In this document: one piece after another, positions 1-6,196 of the stretch | Layout: each line of letters begins with the position of its first letter | Numbering within the stretch: position 1 is the first letter of the stretch | DNA from: Alphaproteobacteria bacterium | Lineage (GTDB): Bacteria > Pseudomonadota > Alphaproteobacteria > Rhizobiales > Xanthobacteraceae | Length of the DNA: 10,539 nucleotides | Reading direction: 5' to 3' | Assembly (NCBI GenBank): GCA_005884745.1 | Contig: VAZU01000081.1 | Coordinates: 1 to 10,539 of the forward strand | Translations under genes and position numbers: made by a program | The notes under the pieces: model-generated | Databases searched by the model: none | Told to the model about the DNA's origin: nothing | Seen by the model: only the letters and a program-made list of their open reading frames with translations

Positions 1-59
1 TCATCAGCTTGGTTTCGCAATCCGATCGGCCTGCTGATGCCCGGACACCTCGGGTGGCG

Positions 60-347
60 TCAATTACCCCCACTGGAGTCGCACGGAACGATTCGGTAAC
101 CGCCATCGTCGCACAGGGGTCTGTTCGGCCAAGATCGTTGCGCATTCCTCATCGCAAATGCTTCCGGGTCTAGTGCGGAGCCAGGGGCAAACCCGTAGCC
201 GGAAGACCGGGGCTGCACCGACGAGTGATATGCGTGGTGCCGGGGGTGGGTCTGCGCCAGTGATGGAGAAGGACTCAACGCCAGCATCACGAGTCCGATG
301 GCGATACCTGAGCCGGGCGTGAAGGTTCCGATATGATGCATTTTCAT
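60..347 (-). CDS. Small secreted protein, unknown function
   Basis: A 95-residue protein. It has a typical signal peptide (hydrophobic stretch about residues 14-25, then SPSPSLA with likely cleavage after Ala31, giving a mature N-terminus QTHPRHH). The mature part of about 64 residues is rich in His, Ser, Gly and Pro, has an SGYGFAPGSA segment and two cysteines near the C-terminus (Cys79 and Cys89, in PLCDDGGYRIVPCDSSGGN). Short exported proteins of this form are frequent in Bradyrhizobium-like genomes and have no assigned role; that is recognition, not a search. I chose the ATG at 345-347 because it gives a normal-length signal peptide after a weak purine-rich site. An in-frame ATG at 372-374 would add nine residues (MPLNSKAAV). 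It probably acts in the periplasm or envelope. Confidence 0.62.
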   Translation of the reverse strand: MKMHHIGTFTPGSGIAIGLVMLALSPSPSLAQTHPRHHAYHSSVQPRSSGYGFAPGSALDPEAFAMRNAQRSWPNRPLCDDGGYRIVPCDSSGGN

Positions 348-660
348 GACTGCTGCTTTCGAGTTCAGAGGCATGGTCCGCCGCCGCCACTCATCGCGCT
401 TATCGCGCCCCGGCTTGGTCCTATTCGCCGCAACGTCTGCATCGGGAGGGCAGTTCTCAAGCGACGGCAGTTCACGAATCGGTGACTTTGAAGCCGTCTG
501 CCGTATCGAACTTGAAGCCATCATTGCGAAGAAACTCGATGCCGCCTATTTGTCCGACTGGCGCCAGCAACTCGCTGAGAAAATAGCTGTGGCGTTGCGC
601 GACTCGTCGGATAGAGTGTCACCAACCAACTAAAAGCCAGTCGGAACAGGAGTGCGTGTC
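348..660. other. Gap with no convincing gene
   Basis: This stretch lies between two divergently oriented small exported-protein genes and should contain both promoters. A plus-strand frame is open from 346 to 633 (95 codons), but its first half is antisense to the plausible start of the minus-strand gene and its third-position GC bias is modest. Its second half, from about 481, reads like an ordinary soluble helix-rich peptide (EAIIAKKLDAAY, DWRQQLAEKIAVAL), so a decayed or short real gene cannot be excluded. I recognise no family and found no clear promoter box. Confidence 0.3.
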
Positions 661-897
661 ATGCGGTTGGCTGTCGTGGCATCAGCCCTCATTTTGTTCA
701 CAGCGTCCACCTTTGACAGTGCATTAGCGCAAAGAGCCCCCTCAAATGAGGCTCCAGTGGGCCACCGCCAGCCCAAAGCAACTGAAGTGCCGCCAAGTCA
801 GGGGCAGCCAGATCAGGAGACGGCCGCTGAGAAGAAACAAAAAGAACTCGACCAAGCGCTCGACAAAAAGCTGAAGAGCATATGTCGCGGCTGCTAA
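661..897 (+). CDS. Small exported protein with C-terminal CRGC
   Basis: A 78-residue protein. Residues 1-23 form a clear signal peptide (hydrophobic VVASALILFTAS, ending SALA before Gln24). The mature part has a Pro/Gln/Glu-rich segment (about 25-52), then a Lys/Glu/Asp-rich helix-like segment (about 55-72), and ends KLKSICRGC, so Cys75 and Cys78 form a CxxC pair with Cys78 the last residue. The ATG at 661 is favoured over the GTG at 652 because AGGAG at 648-652 sits 8 bases upstream of it. No known domain is recognised. The tail closely resembles the end of the protein at 7033-7542. A disulfide, metal or redox role for the terminal CxxC is possible but is inference only. Confidence 0.68.
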   Translation: MRLAVVASALILFTASTFDSALAQRAPSNEAPVGHRQPKATEVPPSQGQPDQETAAEKKQKELDQALDKKLKSICRGC

Positions 898-908
898 GGT
901 TCTTCTCG

Positions 909-932
909 GGCAAGTCCTGATTGGTCCTTGCC
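909..932 (+). terminator. Weak hairpin after the CRGC gene
   Basis: GGCAAG (909-914) pairs with CTTGCC (927-932) across a 12-base loop, starting 12 bases after the stop codon at 895-897. There is no T-run, so intrinsic termination is uncertain. Confidence 0.25.
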
Positions 933-945
933 GGTCGAGCTGAGC

Positions 946-1304
946 AGGTCGAACCGGGGCATAGAGGCTGTAAGCCACCAGTAGCACACCGATCCGCACC
1001 CGCAACCGACCCGGCTGCGCCCACTCCAGCACCGCAACGCCGAGCGGAACGCCGAGCGCGCCGCCAACGAGAAACGACCACAGCCGGCGCGGGTCGAGCG
1101 CCCGCCGCAGCTTCCAAACCGCGACGCCCGGCACGACGAGGCCGAAGCCGACGATCAAAGCGGCGGTGTCGCTGGGCGAGAGCACATGCAGCCATGTCGC
1201 GGCTGCAATAAGCCCGAACGCAAAGCCGGCGAGGCCGGCAATGAGCGCCGCCGCAAAGGTGGCCGGAGGAAAATCGAAAGCTCGAAAGCAGGAACGCCAT
1301 CCAT
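946..1304 (-). pseudogene. TauE/SafE-family permease remnant, frameshifted and truncated
   Basis: The minus strand reads as the N-terminal half of a TauE/SafE (sulfite exporter-like) membrane protein: small-residue-rich helices (AALIAGLAGFAFGLIAAATW, TAALIVGFGLVVPGVAVW), the loop KLRRALDPRRLW, then FLVGGALGVPLGVAVL and RIGVLLVAYSLYAPVRP. The good frame has no ATG, GTG or TTG before a GTG at 1183-1185. An ATG at 1302-1304 opens MDGVPAFELSI in another frame, and adding one base to the T4 run at 1270-1273 joins the two into SIFPPATFAAAL. Family resemblance stops at about 946, after roughly 118 residues, while family members usually have about 240-260. What follows to 742 is open but is antisense to the exported-protein gene. 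A frameshift plus loss of the C-terminal half indicates a dead gene; a sequencing error could explain only the frameshift. The family assignment is from memory of its typical sequence. Confidence 0.7.
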
Positions 1305-1494
1305 GGCTCGCCCCCGATCGAAGCGAGCAGCGCTTGGATGGCGTGCCATCTGACGGGGAGGCTGCGGATCCCCAGGTGACACTAGCACAAGCGAGCGGGA
1401 AGCAGGCGATATTCGGTTATCACCAGCGAAAAATTCCTGTCAGCTGTTGCGCAATTGGCACACGGAAATCGCCACGCGAGTGATAGGTTTCTGC

Positions 1495-1510
1495 GCGCCC
1501 AAGAGGGCGC
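1495..1510 (+). promoter_or_regulatory. Hairpin in the leader of the outer-membrane protein gene
   Basis: GCGCCC (1495-1500) and GGGCGC (1505-1510) form a 6-bp stem with an AAGA loop, ending 23 bases before the ATG at 1534. It could influence mRNA stability or translation. The rest of 1305-1533 shows no gene and no clear promoter. Confidence 0.25.
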
Positions 1511-1533
1511 AATCACACACATCGGGGGGCGTG

Positions 1534-2457
1534 ATGAAATCCTTGCTTCCGGCGGTTGCCGCTATTGCCGTTCTGGCGGCTTGCAATCAGGCATCGGCGC
1601 AATCGAGCAGCGACGTATTGCAGCGGCTCGAAGCTCTGGAGAAGAGCAACGCGAAGCTGCAGGAGAGCAATCTCGATCTGAAACAAGAAAATGCCGCGCT
1701 CCGCGACCGCGTGAAACGCGTCGAATCCACAAGACAGACCGCATCTGCACCGCCGACGGCGCAACCGGGTTCGACAGCGCCAACAATGAGATCAGCTCCC
1801 GGTTATGCGGGAACTGCGCCGGTCTACAAGGCGACACCGATTGCGGTGCCGGCTGCCTGGACGTGGACAGGCGCCTACGTCGGCGCGTTCGGCGGTTACG
1901 GATGGGGAACTTTCTTCCCGCCGGTGAAAAGCAACGATCCGAGCAACGGAGCCGCAAGCGAGGTCAGACTTCGAGGCGGGTTCGGCGGCGTACAGGCCGG
2001 GTACAACTTGCAGGTCGCGCCCCACTGGTTATTGGGCGTCGAGGAAGACGTCTGGGCAGGACGAATCGCCGGCCACCGGTTTCAGCCGTCCCCCAATCCG
2101 ACCATCAACACCGAGATCGATTACGGCGGCACCGTCCGCGGCCGGTTCGGCTATGTGTGGGACCACGCACTGTTTTATAGCACGGCTGGGATCCTCTGGG
2201 CCGTCAATCGAGTCGAGCTGGATTTTCAACCGGGCGATAATAACGGTGTGTCGACCGTATCCCAGACGCACTGGCACTTCGGCGTTGCTCTAGGAGACGG
2301 GATCGAGGTCGCCGTCCTGCCGAACGTCAGCGTCAAGGCCGAATATCTCTTCCAGTATCTAACGAAGGAGCAGTATTTCTCTGCTACCAGTTCGTCCGAC
2401 GTTGCCGGGATGGGAGTGCATACCGTAAGGGTCGGAGTGAACTGGCTGTTCCACTGA
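1534..2457 (+). CDS. Outer-membrane beta-barrel protein with N-terminal coiled coil
   Basis: A 307-residue protein. Signal region is residues 1-23; a heptad-like coiled coil follows at about 27-64 (LQRLEALEKSNAKL...QENAALRDRVKRVE); then a Pro/Ala/Thr linker to about 106; then a barrel from about 108 to the end, opening WTWTGAYVGAFGGYGWG and ending VKAEYLFQYL...HTVRVGVNWLFH. Alternating aromatic/small residues, GGFGGVQAGYN and the closing aromatic strand are typical of OmpA/Omp25-like small barrels of alphaproteobacteria. The coiled coil probably trimerises or binds something in the periplasm. The signal region contains LAAC with Cys17, which fits a lipobox, and also ASAQ, which fits ordinary cleavage, so the maturation route is open. 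The ATG at 1534 is preferred over upstream in-frame starts because the signal peptide begins there and GGGGGG lies just upstream; a GTG at 1531 is possible. Confidence 0.85.
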   Translation: MKSLLPAVAAIAVLAACNQASAQSSSDVLQRLEALEKSNAKLQESNLDLKQENAALRDRVKRVESTRQTASAPPTAQPGSTAPTMRSAPGYAGTAPVYKATPIAVPAAWTWTGAYVGAFGGYGWGTFFPPVKSNDPSNGAASEVRLRGGFGGVQAGYNLQVAPHWLLGVEEDVWAGRIAGHRFQPSPNPTINTEIDYGGTVRGRFGYVWDHALFYSTAGILWAVNRVELDFQPGDNNGVSTVSQTHWHFGVALGDGIEVAVLPNVSVKAEYLFQYLTKEQYFSATSSSDVAGMGVHTVRVGVNWLFH

Positions 2458-2540
2458 GGTCTCTCCCGCAAGCAGCGGAGCGCGCCGGGGACGATCAAGG
2501 GATCAGCGCGTCTCCCGGTTGGGGGAGGTTGATCGGTCGG

Positions 2541-2567
2541 CTGACGGGCCATAGGAATCTGTATATT
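2541..2567 (+). promoter_or_regulatory. Possible promoter of the TRAP operon
   Basis: TATATT at 2562-2567 is an unusually AT-rich, -10-like box in GC-rich sequence, 31 bases before the dctQ-like ATG. CTGACG at 2541-2546 is a partial -35 match with a short 15-base spacer. This is a weak prediction. Confidence 0.25.
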
Positions 2568-2598
2568 AGGCCTGCGTACCCTCCCTGGGGCAGGACCG

Positions 2599-3087
2599 AT
2601 GAAGCTCGCTCGCACGGTGTCCATTCTCGATCGGCTGATCGCAGGGCTGCTGCGACTGGCCGGCTGGCTGGTGCTGCCGATCGTCGTGCTGCTGTTCCTG
2701 CAGTGGCCGCTCCGCGACATTTTTCGCGTCTATTCGCGCGAGGCCAACGATCTCGGCCAGTGGATCTTTGCCATCTACGTCGCCGTCAGCGTCACCGCCG
2801 CGACCCGCGCCGGCACCCATCTGGGCACGGACGCCGTCGCCCGCTTCTATCCGGGAACAATACGCCGGGCGCTGACGCGGCTCGGAGCCATCTTGCTGGT
2901 ACCCTGGGCGCTGTACGTCGTCCTCGGCAGCAAGGACATCGTGCTCGGCTCGATCCGCGGCCTCGAAGCGTTTCCCGACACCAACAATCCCGGCTATTTC
3001 CTCATCAAAACCGCGCTGTGGATTCTGGCCGGCCTGATGCTCGCCCAGGCCGCGATCGACATCGCGCAGCCGCGTCGAAACCACTGA
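2599..3087 (+). CDS. dctQ-like: TRAP transporter small permease (DctQ family)
   Basis: A 162-residue integral membrane protein with four hydrophobic segments at about 15-37, 52-70, 91-110 and 133-155, the usual size and topology of the small subunit of tripartite ATP-independent periplasmic (TRAP) transporters. The segment around 46-79 (SREANDLGQW...GTHLGTDAV) is the DctQ-like region between helices 1 and 3. In this family the small subunit joins the large permease to form a sodium- or proton-driven importer for organic acids delivered by a periplasmic binding protein. The start is the ATG at 2599, just after GGGGCAGGA. Its TGA at 3085-3087 overlaps the ATG of the next gene (TGATG), indicating translational coupling. 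The substrate cannot be read from this subunit. Confidence 0.88.
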   Translation: MKLARTVSILDRLIAGLLRLAGWLVLPIVVLLFLQWPLRDIFRVYSREANDLGQWIFAIYVAVSVTAATRAGTHLGTDAVARFYPGTIRRALTRLGAILLVPWALYVVLGSKDIVLGSIRGLEAFPDTNNPGYFLIKTALWILAGLMLAQAAIDIAQPRRNH

Positions 3088-4538
3088 TGCCGGCGGCAGG
3101 TCTCGGTCTCCTGGTCCTGGTCGCGCTCGGGATCGTCTTCACGGGCCTGCCGGCCTTCGTGATCCTGATCGGGGTGGGGTCGATCGGCGCGGCGTTGGCC
3201 GTGCTGACCGATACCGTGCCGCTTTCGTTGCTCGCCGCGCTCCCTTCGCGCCTGATCAACCTGCTCGAGAACGATTTATTGCAGGCGCTGCCGCTCTACG
3301 TGACCATGGGGCTGTTGCTCGACCGCCTGCCCATCGCCGACGCGCTCTATCGCGCCGGACTTTCGCTGCTGCCGCGACGGCCGGCGGCCCCGCTCGTCTC
3401 CGGCATGGCGCTGGGCGCGCTGCTCGGCCCGATGAACGGCTCGGTCGGCGCCAGCGTGCTGGCGCTCGCGCGGGTGGTGGCGCCGCGGCTCGCCGAGAGC
3501 GGCGTGCCCAAGCCGACGCAATTCGCCGCCGTCGCGGTGGCGAGCACGCTCGGCGTGGTGATCCCGCCGTCGCTGGTGCTGATCCTGCTCGGCGACGCCA
3601 TGCTCTCCGCCCACACCATCGCGGTGACTTCCACCGGCCGTGCCGACCGCGTGATCAACACCCAGGACGTTTTCCACGGCGCGCTGGCGCCGGCCGCGAT
3701 TTTTCTCGCGCTGTGCTTTGCGCTGTCGTGGCGCGCCGGCCGGCGCATTCCGCCAAGCGCTGCCCCCCCGCCGGTCAAATTGACCCGCAAGCAGGCGGTC
3801 CTGGCGGCGATCACGCTGATCGCGCTGCTCACGCTGCTCGGCGGCGTCGCGACCGGCTATTTCTATGCGGTGGAAGCGGCGGCGATGGGGGCATTCGTGC
3901 TGCTCAGCGCCGGGTTCGTCACCGGAGCCTTGCGCGGCGCGGTGCTGCGCGGCGTTCTCCACGATGCCCTGGCCATCACCGGCGCATTGTTCGCGCTGCT
4001 GATCGCCGCCACCACCTTGACCCTGGTGTTGCGGCTGCTGGGCACCGATCGCCTGGTAAGCGACTGGATCACCGGCATTCCCGGGAGCGAGCTCGGCGTG
4101 GTGGCGATCGTGCTCGGGGCGATCGGGCTCAGCGCATTCGTGCTCGACGCGTTCGAGATCATCTTCGTCATCGTCCCGATCGCCGTACCGCCGCTGCTGA
4201 TCCGCGTGGCCGACGCCCGCTGGGTCTCCGTGCTGGTGCTGCTGACCTTGCAGACGAGCTTCCTGCTGCCGCCGTTCGGCTACGCCTTGATGATGGCGCG
4301 CGGCACGCTGCGCCAGACGCTGGGGTTCCGCGAAATGTTCCGCGCCCTGCTGCCGTTCCTGATCGCGCAATGGACGGTGCTCGCCGCCGTGCTGCTGTTT
4401 CCCCAGCTCGTCCACGTCGGCGAGAACGCCTCCGAAGCGAGCCGCACCCCCGCCACCCCGATGACCGATCAAGAGCTCCAGCGCCGCCTCCGGCAAATGC
4501 TGCCGCCGCCGCCGGAGTTCGAGCCTCCGGGACATTGA
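3087..4538 (+). CDS. dctM-like: TRAP transporter large permease (DctM family)
   Basis: A 483-residue polytopic membrane protein, longer than the roughly 425 residues of classic DctM. Family features include the opening helices with GIVFTGLPAFVILIGVG, the MNGSVGAS region (116-123), STLGVVIPPSLVLILLGD (153-170) and LDAFEIIFVIVPIAVPPLL further on. A hydrophilic insert at about 173-196 and a charged C-terminal tail of about 45 residues (TDQELQRRLRQM, then a proline run) account for the extra length; longer large permeases occur in the TRAP groups linked to aromatic acids and mannitol. The same frame is open from 2529, but the ATG at 3087 is the real start because it overlaps the dctQ stop and precedes the first helix. 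No DctP-type binding protein gene is present from 1 to 10539, so the transporter probably uses one encoded elsewhere. Confidence 0.9.
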   Translation: MPAAGLGLLVLVALGIVFTGLPAFVILIGVGSIGAALAVLTDTVPLSLLAALPSRLINLLENDLLQALPLYVTMGLLLDRLPIADALYRAGLSLLPRRPAAPLVSGMALGALLGPMNGSVGASVLALARVVAPRLAESGVPKPTQFAAVAVASTLGVVIPPSLVLILLGDAMLSAHTIAVTSTGRADRVINTQDVFHGALAPAAIFLALCFALSWRAGRRIPPSAAPPPVKLTRKQAVLAAITLIALLTLLGGVATGYFYAVEAAAMGAFVLLSAGFVTGALRGAVLRGVLHDALAITGALFALLIAATTLTLVLRLLGTDRLVSDWITGIPGSELGVVAIVLGAIGLSAFVLDAFEIIFVIVPIAVPPLLIRVADARWVSVLVLLTLQTSFLLPPFGYALMMARGTLRQTLGFREMFRALLPFLIAQWTVLAAVLLFPQLVHVGENASEASRTPATPMTDQELQRRLRQMLPPPPEFEPPGH

Positions 4539-4603
4539 TCCGGCTCCAGCCGGCCCGGCTCCGCAAAATTCCCTGTTGGTTGGGCCGGTTGAACGAAGCT
4601 TTA

Positions 4604-4629
4604 AACCCAAGAGATGATAGTCTCGGGTT
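4604..4629 (+). terminator. Hairpin downstream of the TRAP operon
   Basis: AACCC (4604-4608) pairs with GGGTT (4625-4629) and GAGA (4611-4614) with TCTC (4621-4624); AA is bulged and TGATAG is the loop. It begins 66 bases after the dctM stop and could end the transcript. No T-run follows directly (CCCATTTTGG is 5-15 bases on), so Rho-independent action is uncertain. Confidence 0.35.
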
Positions 4630-4677
4630 GCTGTCCCATTTTGGACACAACCGCGTCGCAGGATCACGGCACGCGGA

Positions 4678-5130
4678 ATGGGGGATTCGGCGGTGGGGAC
4701 GCTGACGCGCGCGGTTGCGGTCCTGATGGTGTTCGGCCTCGCCGGGTGCAGCGCGCCCGGGGCCCGGTATTCTGCCGGCTACGCCCACCCTCACCGCAGT
4801 CATGAGACCGCCGGGTCCACGACCTCGGCGCGCGAACAGGTCGCGGATCTCGGCGGCGGATCGCGCGGCGTGGCGAGCTTCTATTCCGGCCGGGCCGCGA
4901 CCGGCGAGCGGGTCGGCTCGAATGTGCTGACCGCCGCGCACCGCACGCTGCCATTCGGGACCAAGGTGCGGGTCACCAACCTGAAAAACGGCCAATCGGT
5001 CACGGTGCGGATCAACGACCGCGGTCCCTTCGTGCACAACCGGTCGATCGATTTGTCCGACGGCGCCGCCGGCGTCATCGGCATGAAGGGGGCGGGCGTC
5101 GCCCCGGTGCGGATGGAAGTGATCCGCTGA
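4678..5130 (+). CDS. rlpA: RlpA-like septal ring lipoprotein (DPBB domain)
   Basis: A 150-residue lipoprotein precursor. The signal peptide ends FGLAGC with lipobox Cys24, so the protein is lipid-anchored. A linker (25-62) precedes a double-psi beta-barrel domain from about 64 (GVASFYSG) to the end, with LTAAHRTLPFGTKVRVTNL (84-102) and the hallmark INDRGPF (112-118). His88 and Asp114 are 26 residues apart, matching the spacing of the catalytic His and Asp reported for Pseudomonas RlpA (from memory), so lytic transglycosylase activity on denuded glycan is plausible. The C-terminal SPOR domain of some RlpA proteins is absent. Start choice is uncertain: the ATG at 4678 has only a distant AGGA, whereas a GTG at 4693 has GGGGGA at 4680-4685 with a 7-base spacer and still leaves a full signal peptide. 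Confidence 0.85.
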   Translation: MGDSAVGTLTRAVAVLMVFGLAGCSAPGARYSAGYAHPHRSHETAGSTTSAREQVADLGGGSRGVASFYSGRAATGERVGSNVLTAAHRTLPFGTKVRVTNLKNGQSVTVRINDRGPFVHNRSIDLSDGAAGVIGMKGAGVAPVRMEVIR

Positions 5131-5201
5131 TCGCGCAATGCCGGCGATTCCGGGCGGATGCCGCCGGCCGGACCTTTTCCCGTCAGCTGCCGACGCTTTG
5201 T

Positions 5202-5228
5202 GCCGCATCGCGAACGGCCGGATGCGGC
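5202..5228. terminator. Hairpin between convergent genes
   Basis: GCCGCATC (5202-5209) and GATGCGGC (5221-5228) make a perfect 8-bp stem around an 11-base loop. It sits between the rlpA stop (5130) and the end of the facing gene (5255), where a two-way terminator is expected. There is no clear T-run on either side. Confidence 0.45.
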
Positions 5229-5254
5229 CAGACGGAGTTCCGACGCAAGCGCGC

Positions 5255-5701
5255 CTAATAACCCCTTGCAGTGGAGTCGCGGTCGAACAGCATCAGAAAG
5301 GGTACCGGCCGGGAGAGCCGCGAGGCACGAAATTCGCCTTGATCCGCGATCACCCCATAACGGGCGCAGATCTCGTTGATCGCCTGGCTGTTGGCAACGC
5401 TCGTCGATGCCGACAGGTCGCAGGTCGAGAGAATCTGCAGAACCAGTGCGCAGAATGCGTCGAATTCGAGCTGACCGAGCCCGTAGCAAACGACCAGGAG
5501 CGGCGGATTGCTCATCGCGAATACGGATTTGCGCGACGTCGCGGTTGCCTTGAGGGTCACGAGCGCGCTTTGCGGCTCCTTGCCGCCCGGAGACAATGTC
5601 GGGGCCAACCAATACTCGATCACTTGTCGTTTCGGGACGATCGAAGCGTAGTAAGTCTCGCCGTCGAGACTATTCGTCGCCTCGATGACCACACCGGACA
5701 T
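5255..5701 (-). CDS. Unrecognised conserved-looking protein
   Basis: A 148-residue protein that I cannot place in a family. It has no signal peptide. The N-terminal third reads as beta strands (VVIEATN, ETYYASIVPKRQVIEYWLAP, SALVTLKATA). The middle has a hydrophobic segment with three cysteines (LLVVCYGLGQLEFDAFCALVLQILSTC), and the C-terminus reads AINEICARYGVIA followed by a basic stretch ending in Tyr. It looks coding because the composition is balanced and GGAG lies 7 bases upstream of the ATG at 5699-5701. It lies 75 bases downstream of the zinc-ribbon gene on the same strand, so the two may be cotranscribed. The hydrophobic middle could be a core helix or a membrane segment. Function is unknown. 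Confidence 0.6.
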   Translation of the reverse strand: MSGVVIEATNSLDGETYYASIVPKRQVIEYWLAPTLSPGGKEPQSALVTLKATATSRKSVFAMSNPPLLVVCYGLGQLEFDAFCALVLQILSTCDLSASTSVANSQAINEICARYGVIADQGEFRASRLSRPVPFLMLFDRDSTARGY

Positions 5702-5776
5702 TTCACGCTCCGGCAGCCCGGCCTGGTTGCCGCCGACGACACCGCCGAGCAGCCGGCGCGCCGGGCCCGCTCAAAG

Positions 5777-5998
5777 TCAGAGCTCCTGCTTTTTCAGCCT
5801 CACGGTCCGCGAGAAATCCTTGATCGCGCGTTGCGCCTGATCGAGTTCGCGGAGGAACGTGTCCTGGTGGTACCACAGGGTGGCGCCACAGTTATCGCAG
5901 CTGAGCTGCGTGTTGGCCTTGAGCCATGCGATCCGCTTCAGCGTTCGCTGTCCGCAGCGCGGGCAGCCGACCGGCCAATCGTCGTTGTCGTCGAGCAT
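5777..5998 (-). CDS. Small zinc-ribbon protein
   Basis: A 73-residue protein with two CxxC knuckles, CPRC (Cys12, Cys15) and CDNC (Cys34, Cys37), 18 residues apart, a classic zinc-ribbon arrangement that probably binds one zinc ion. An acidic N-terminus (MLDDNDDWPV) comes before it. After it a long charged helix runs from about residue 46 to the end (FLRELDQAQRAIKDFSRTVRLKKQEL). Such modules bind nucleic acid or protein partners; the partner cannot be told from the sequence. The frame is open far upstream, but the ATG at 5996-5998 fits best: it has GAGAAG about 7 bases upstream and the upstream translation is Arg/Ala-rich without a domain. It probably forms a two-gene unit with the gene at 5255-5701. 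Confidence 0.68.
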   Translation of the reverse strand: MLDDNDDWPVGCPRCGQRTLKRIAWLKANTQLSCDNCGATLWYHQDTFLRELDQAQRAIKDFSRTVRLKKQEL

Positions 5999-6146
5999 CC
6001 GGCGCTTCTCGAGCCTCGCGGCGGCACGCCTGCACGCAGGCCAGGCCGGTGCCGACCGCCCGCCGACGATATTACGGCAATCCTCGAAAGACGACAGGGG
6101 TCGGCTGCACTGGCCCGCACCTCGTCGGCGGAATAATATCGGTTGA

Positions 6147-6161
6147 CCCGGCAACGCCGGG
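6147..6161 (+). promoter_or_regulatory. Perfect palindrome upstream of the dioxygenase
   Basis: CCCGGC (6147-6152) and GCCGGG (6156-6161) flank AAC. The element lies 35 bases before the dioxygenase ATG, in the 198-base divergent region shared with the zinc-ribbon gene. It could be a leader hairpin or an operator; no regulator gene is adjacent to support the latter. Confidence 0.25.
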
Positions 6162-6196
6162 CGGTGCATGCGGTCGGTTCGTCGAGGAGACGCAGG

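Noticed and set aside
1455..1475. TTGGCAC...GCC as a sigma-54 promoter before the barrel protein gene
   Set aside because: The spacing between GG and GC is 12 bases rather than the required 10, and the TTGC half is missing.
2529..3086. N-terminal extension of the DctM frame
   Set aside because: It overlaps dctQ in another frame and is Arg/Ser/His-rich without helices; the ATG at 3087 is coupled to the dctQ stop.
3276..4667. Long minus-strand open frame of 463 codons
   Set aside because: It is antisense to dctM, dominated by Arg/Gln/His as expected from the complement of a GC-rich membrane protein gene, and has no domain.
4539..4680. Minus-strand reading contains WDSNPR, a peptide often produced by translating tRNA genes backwards
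   Set aside because: The plus strand lacks a proper T-loop (GGGTTGCTGTCCC instead of GGTTCRA) and no matching acceptor or anticodon arms can be built. At most a decayed relic; not called as a tRNA.
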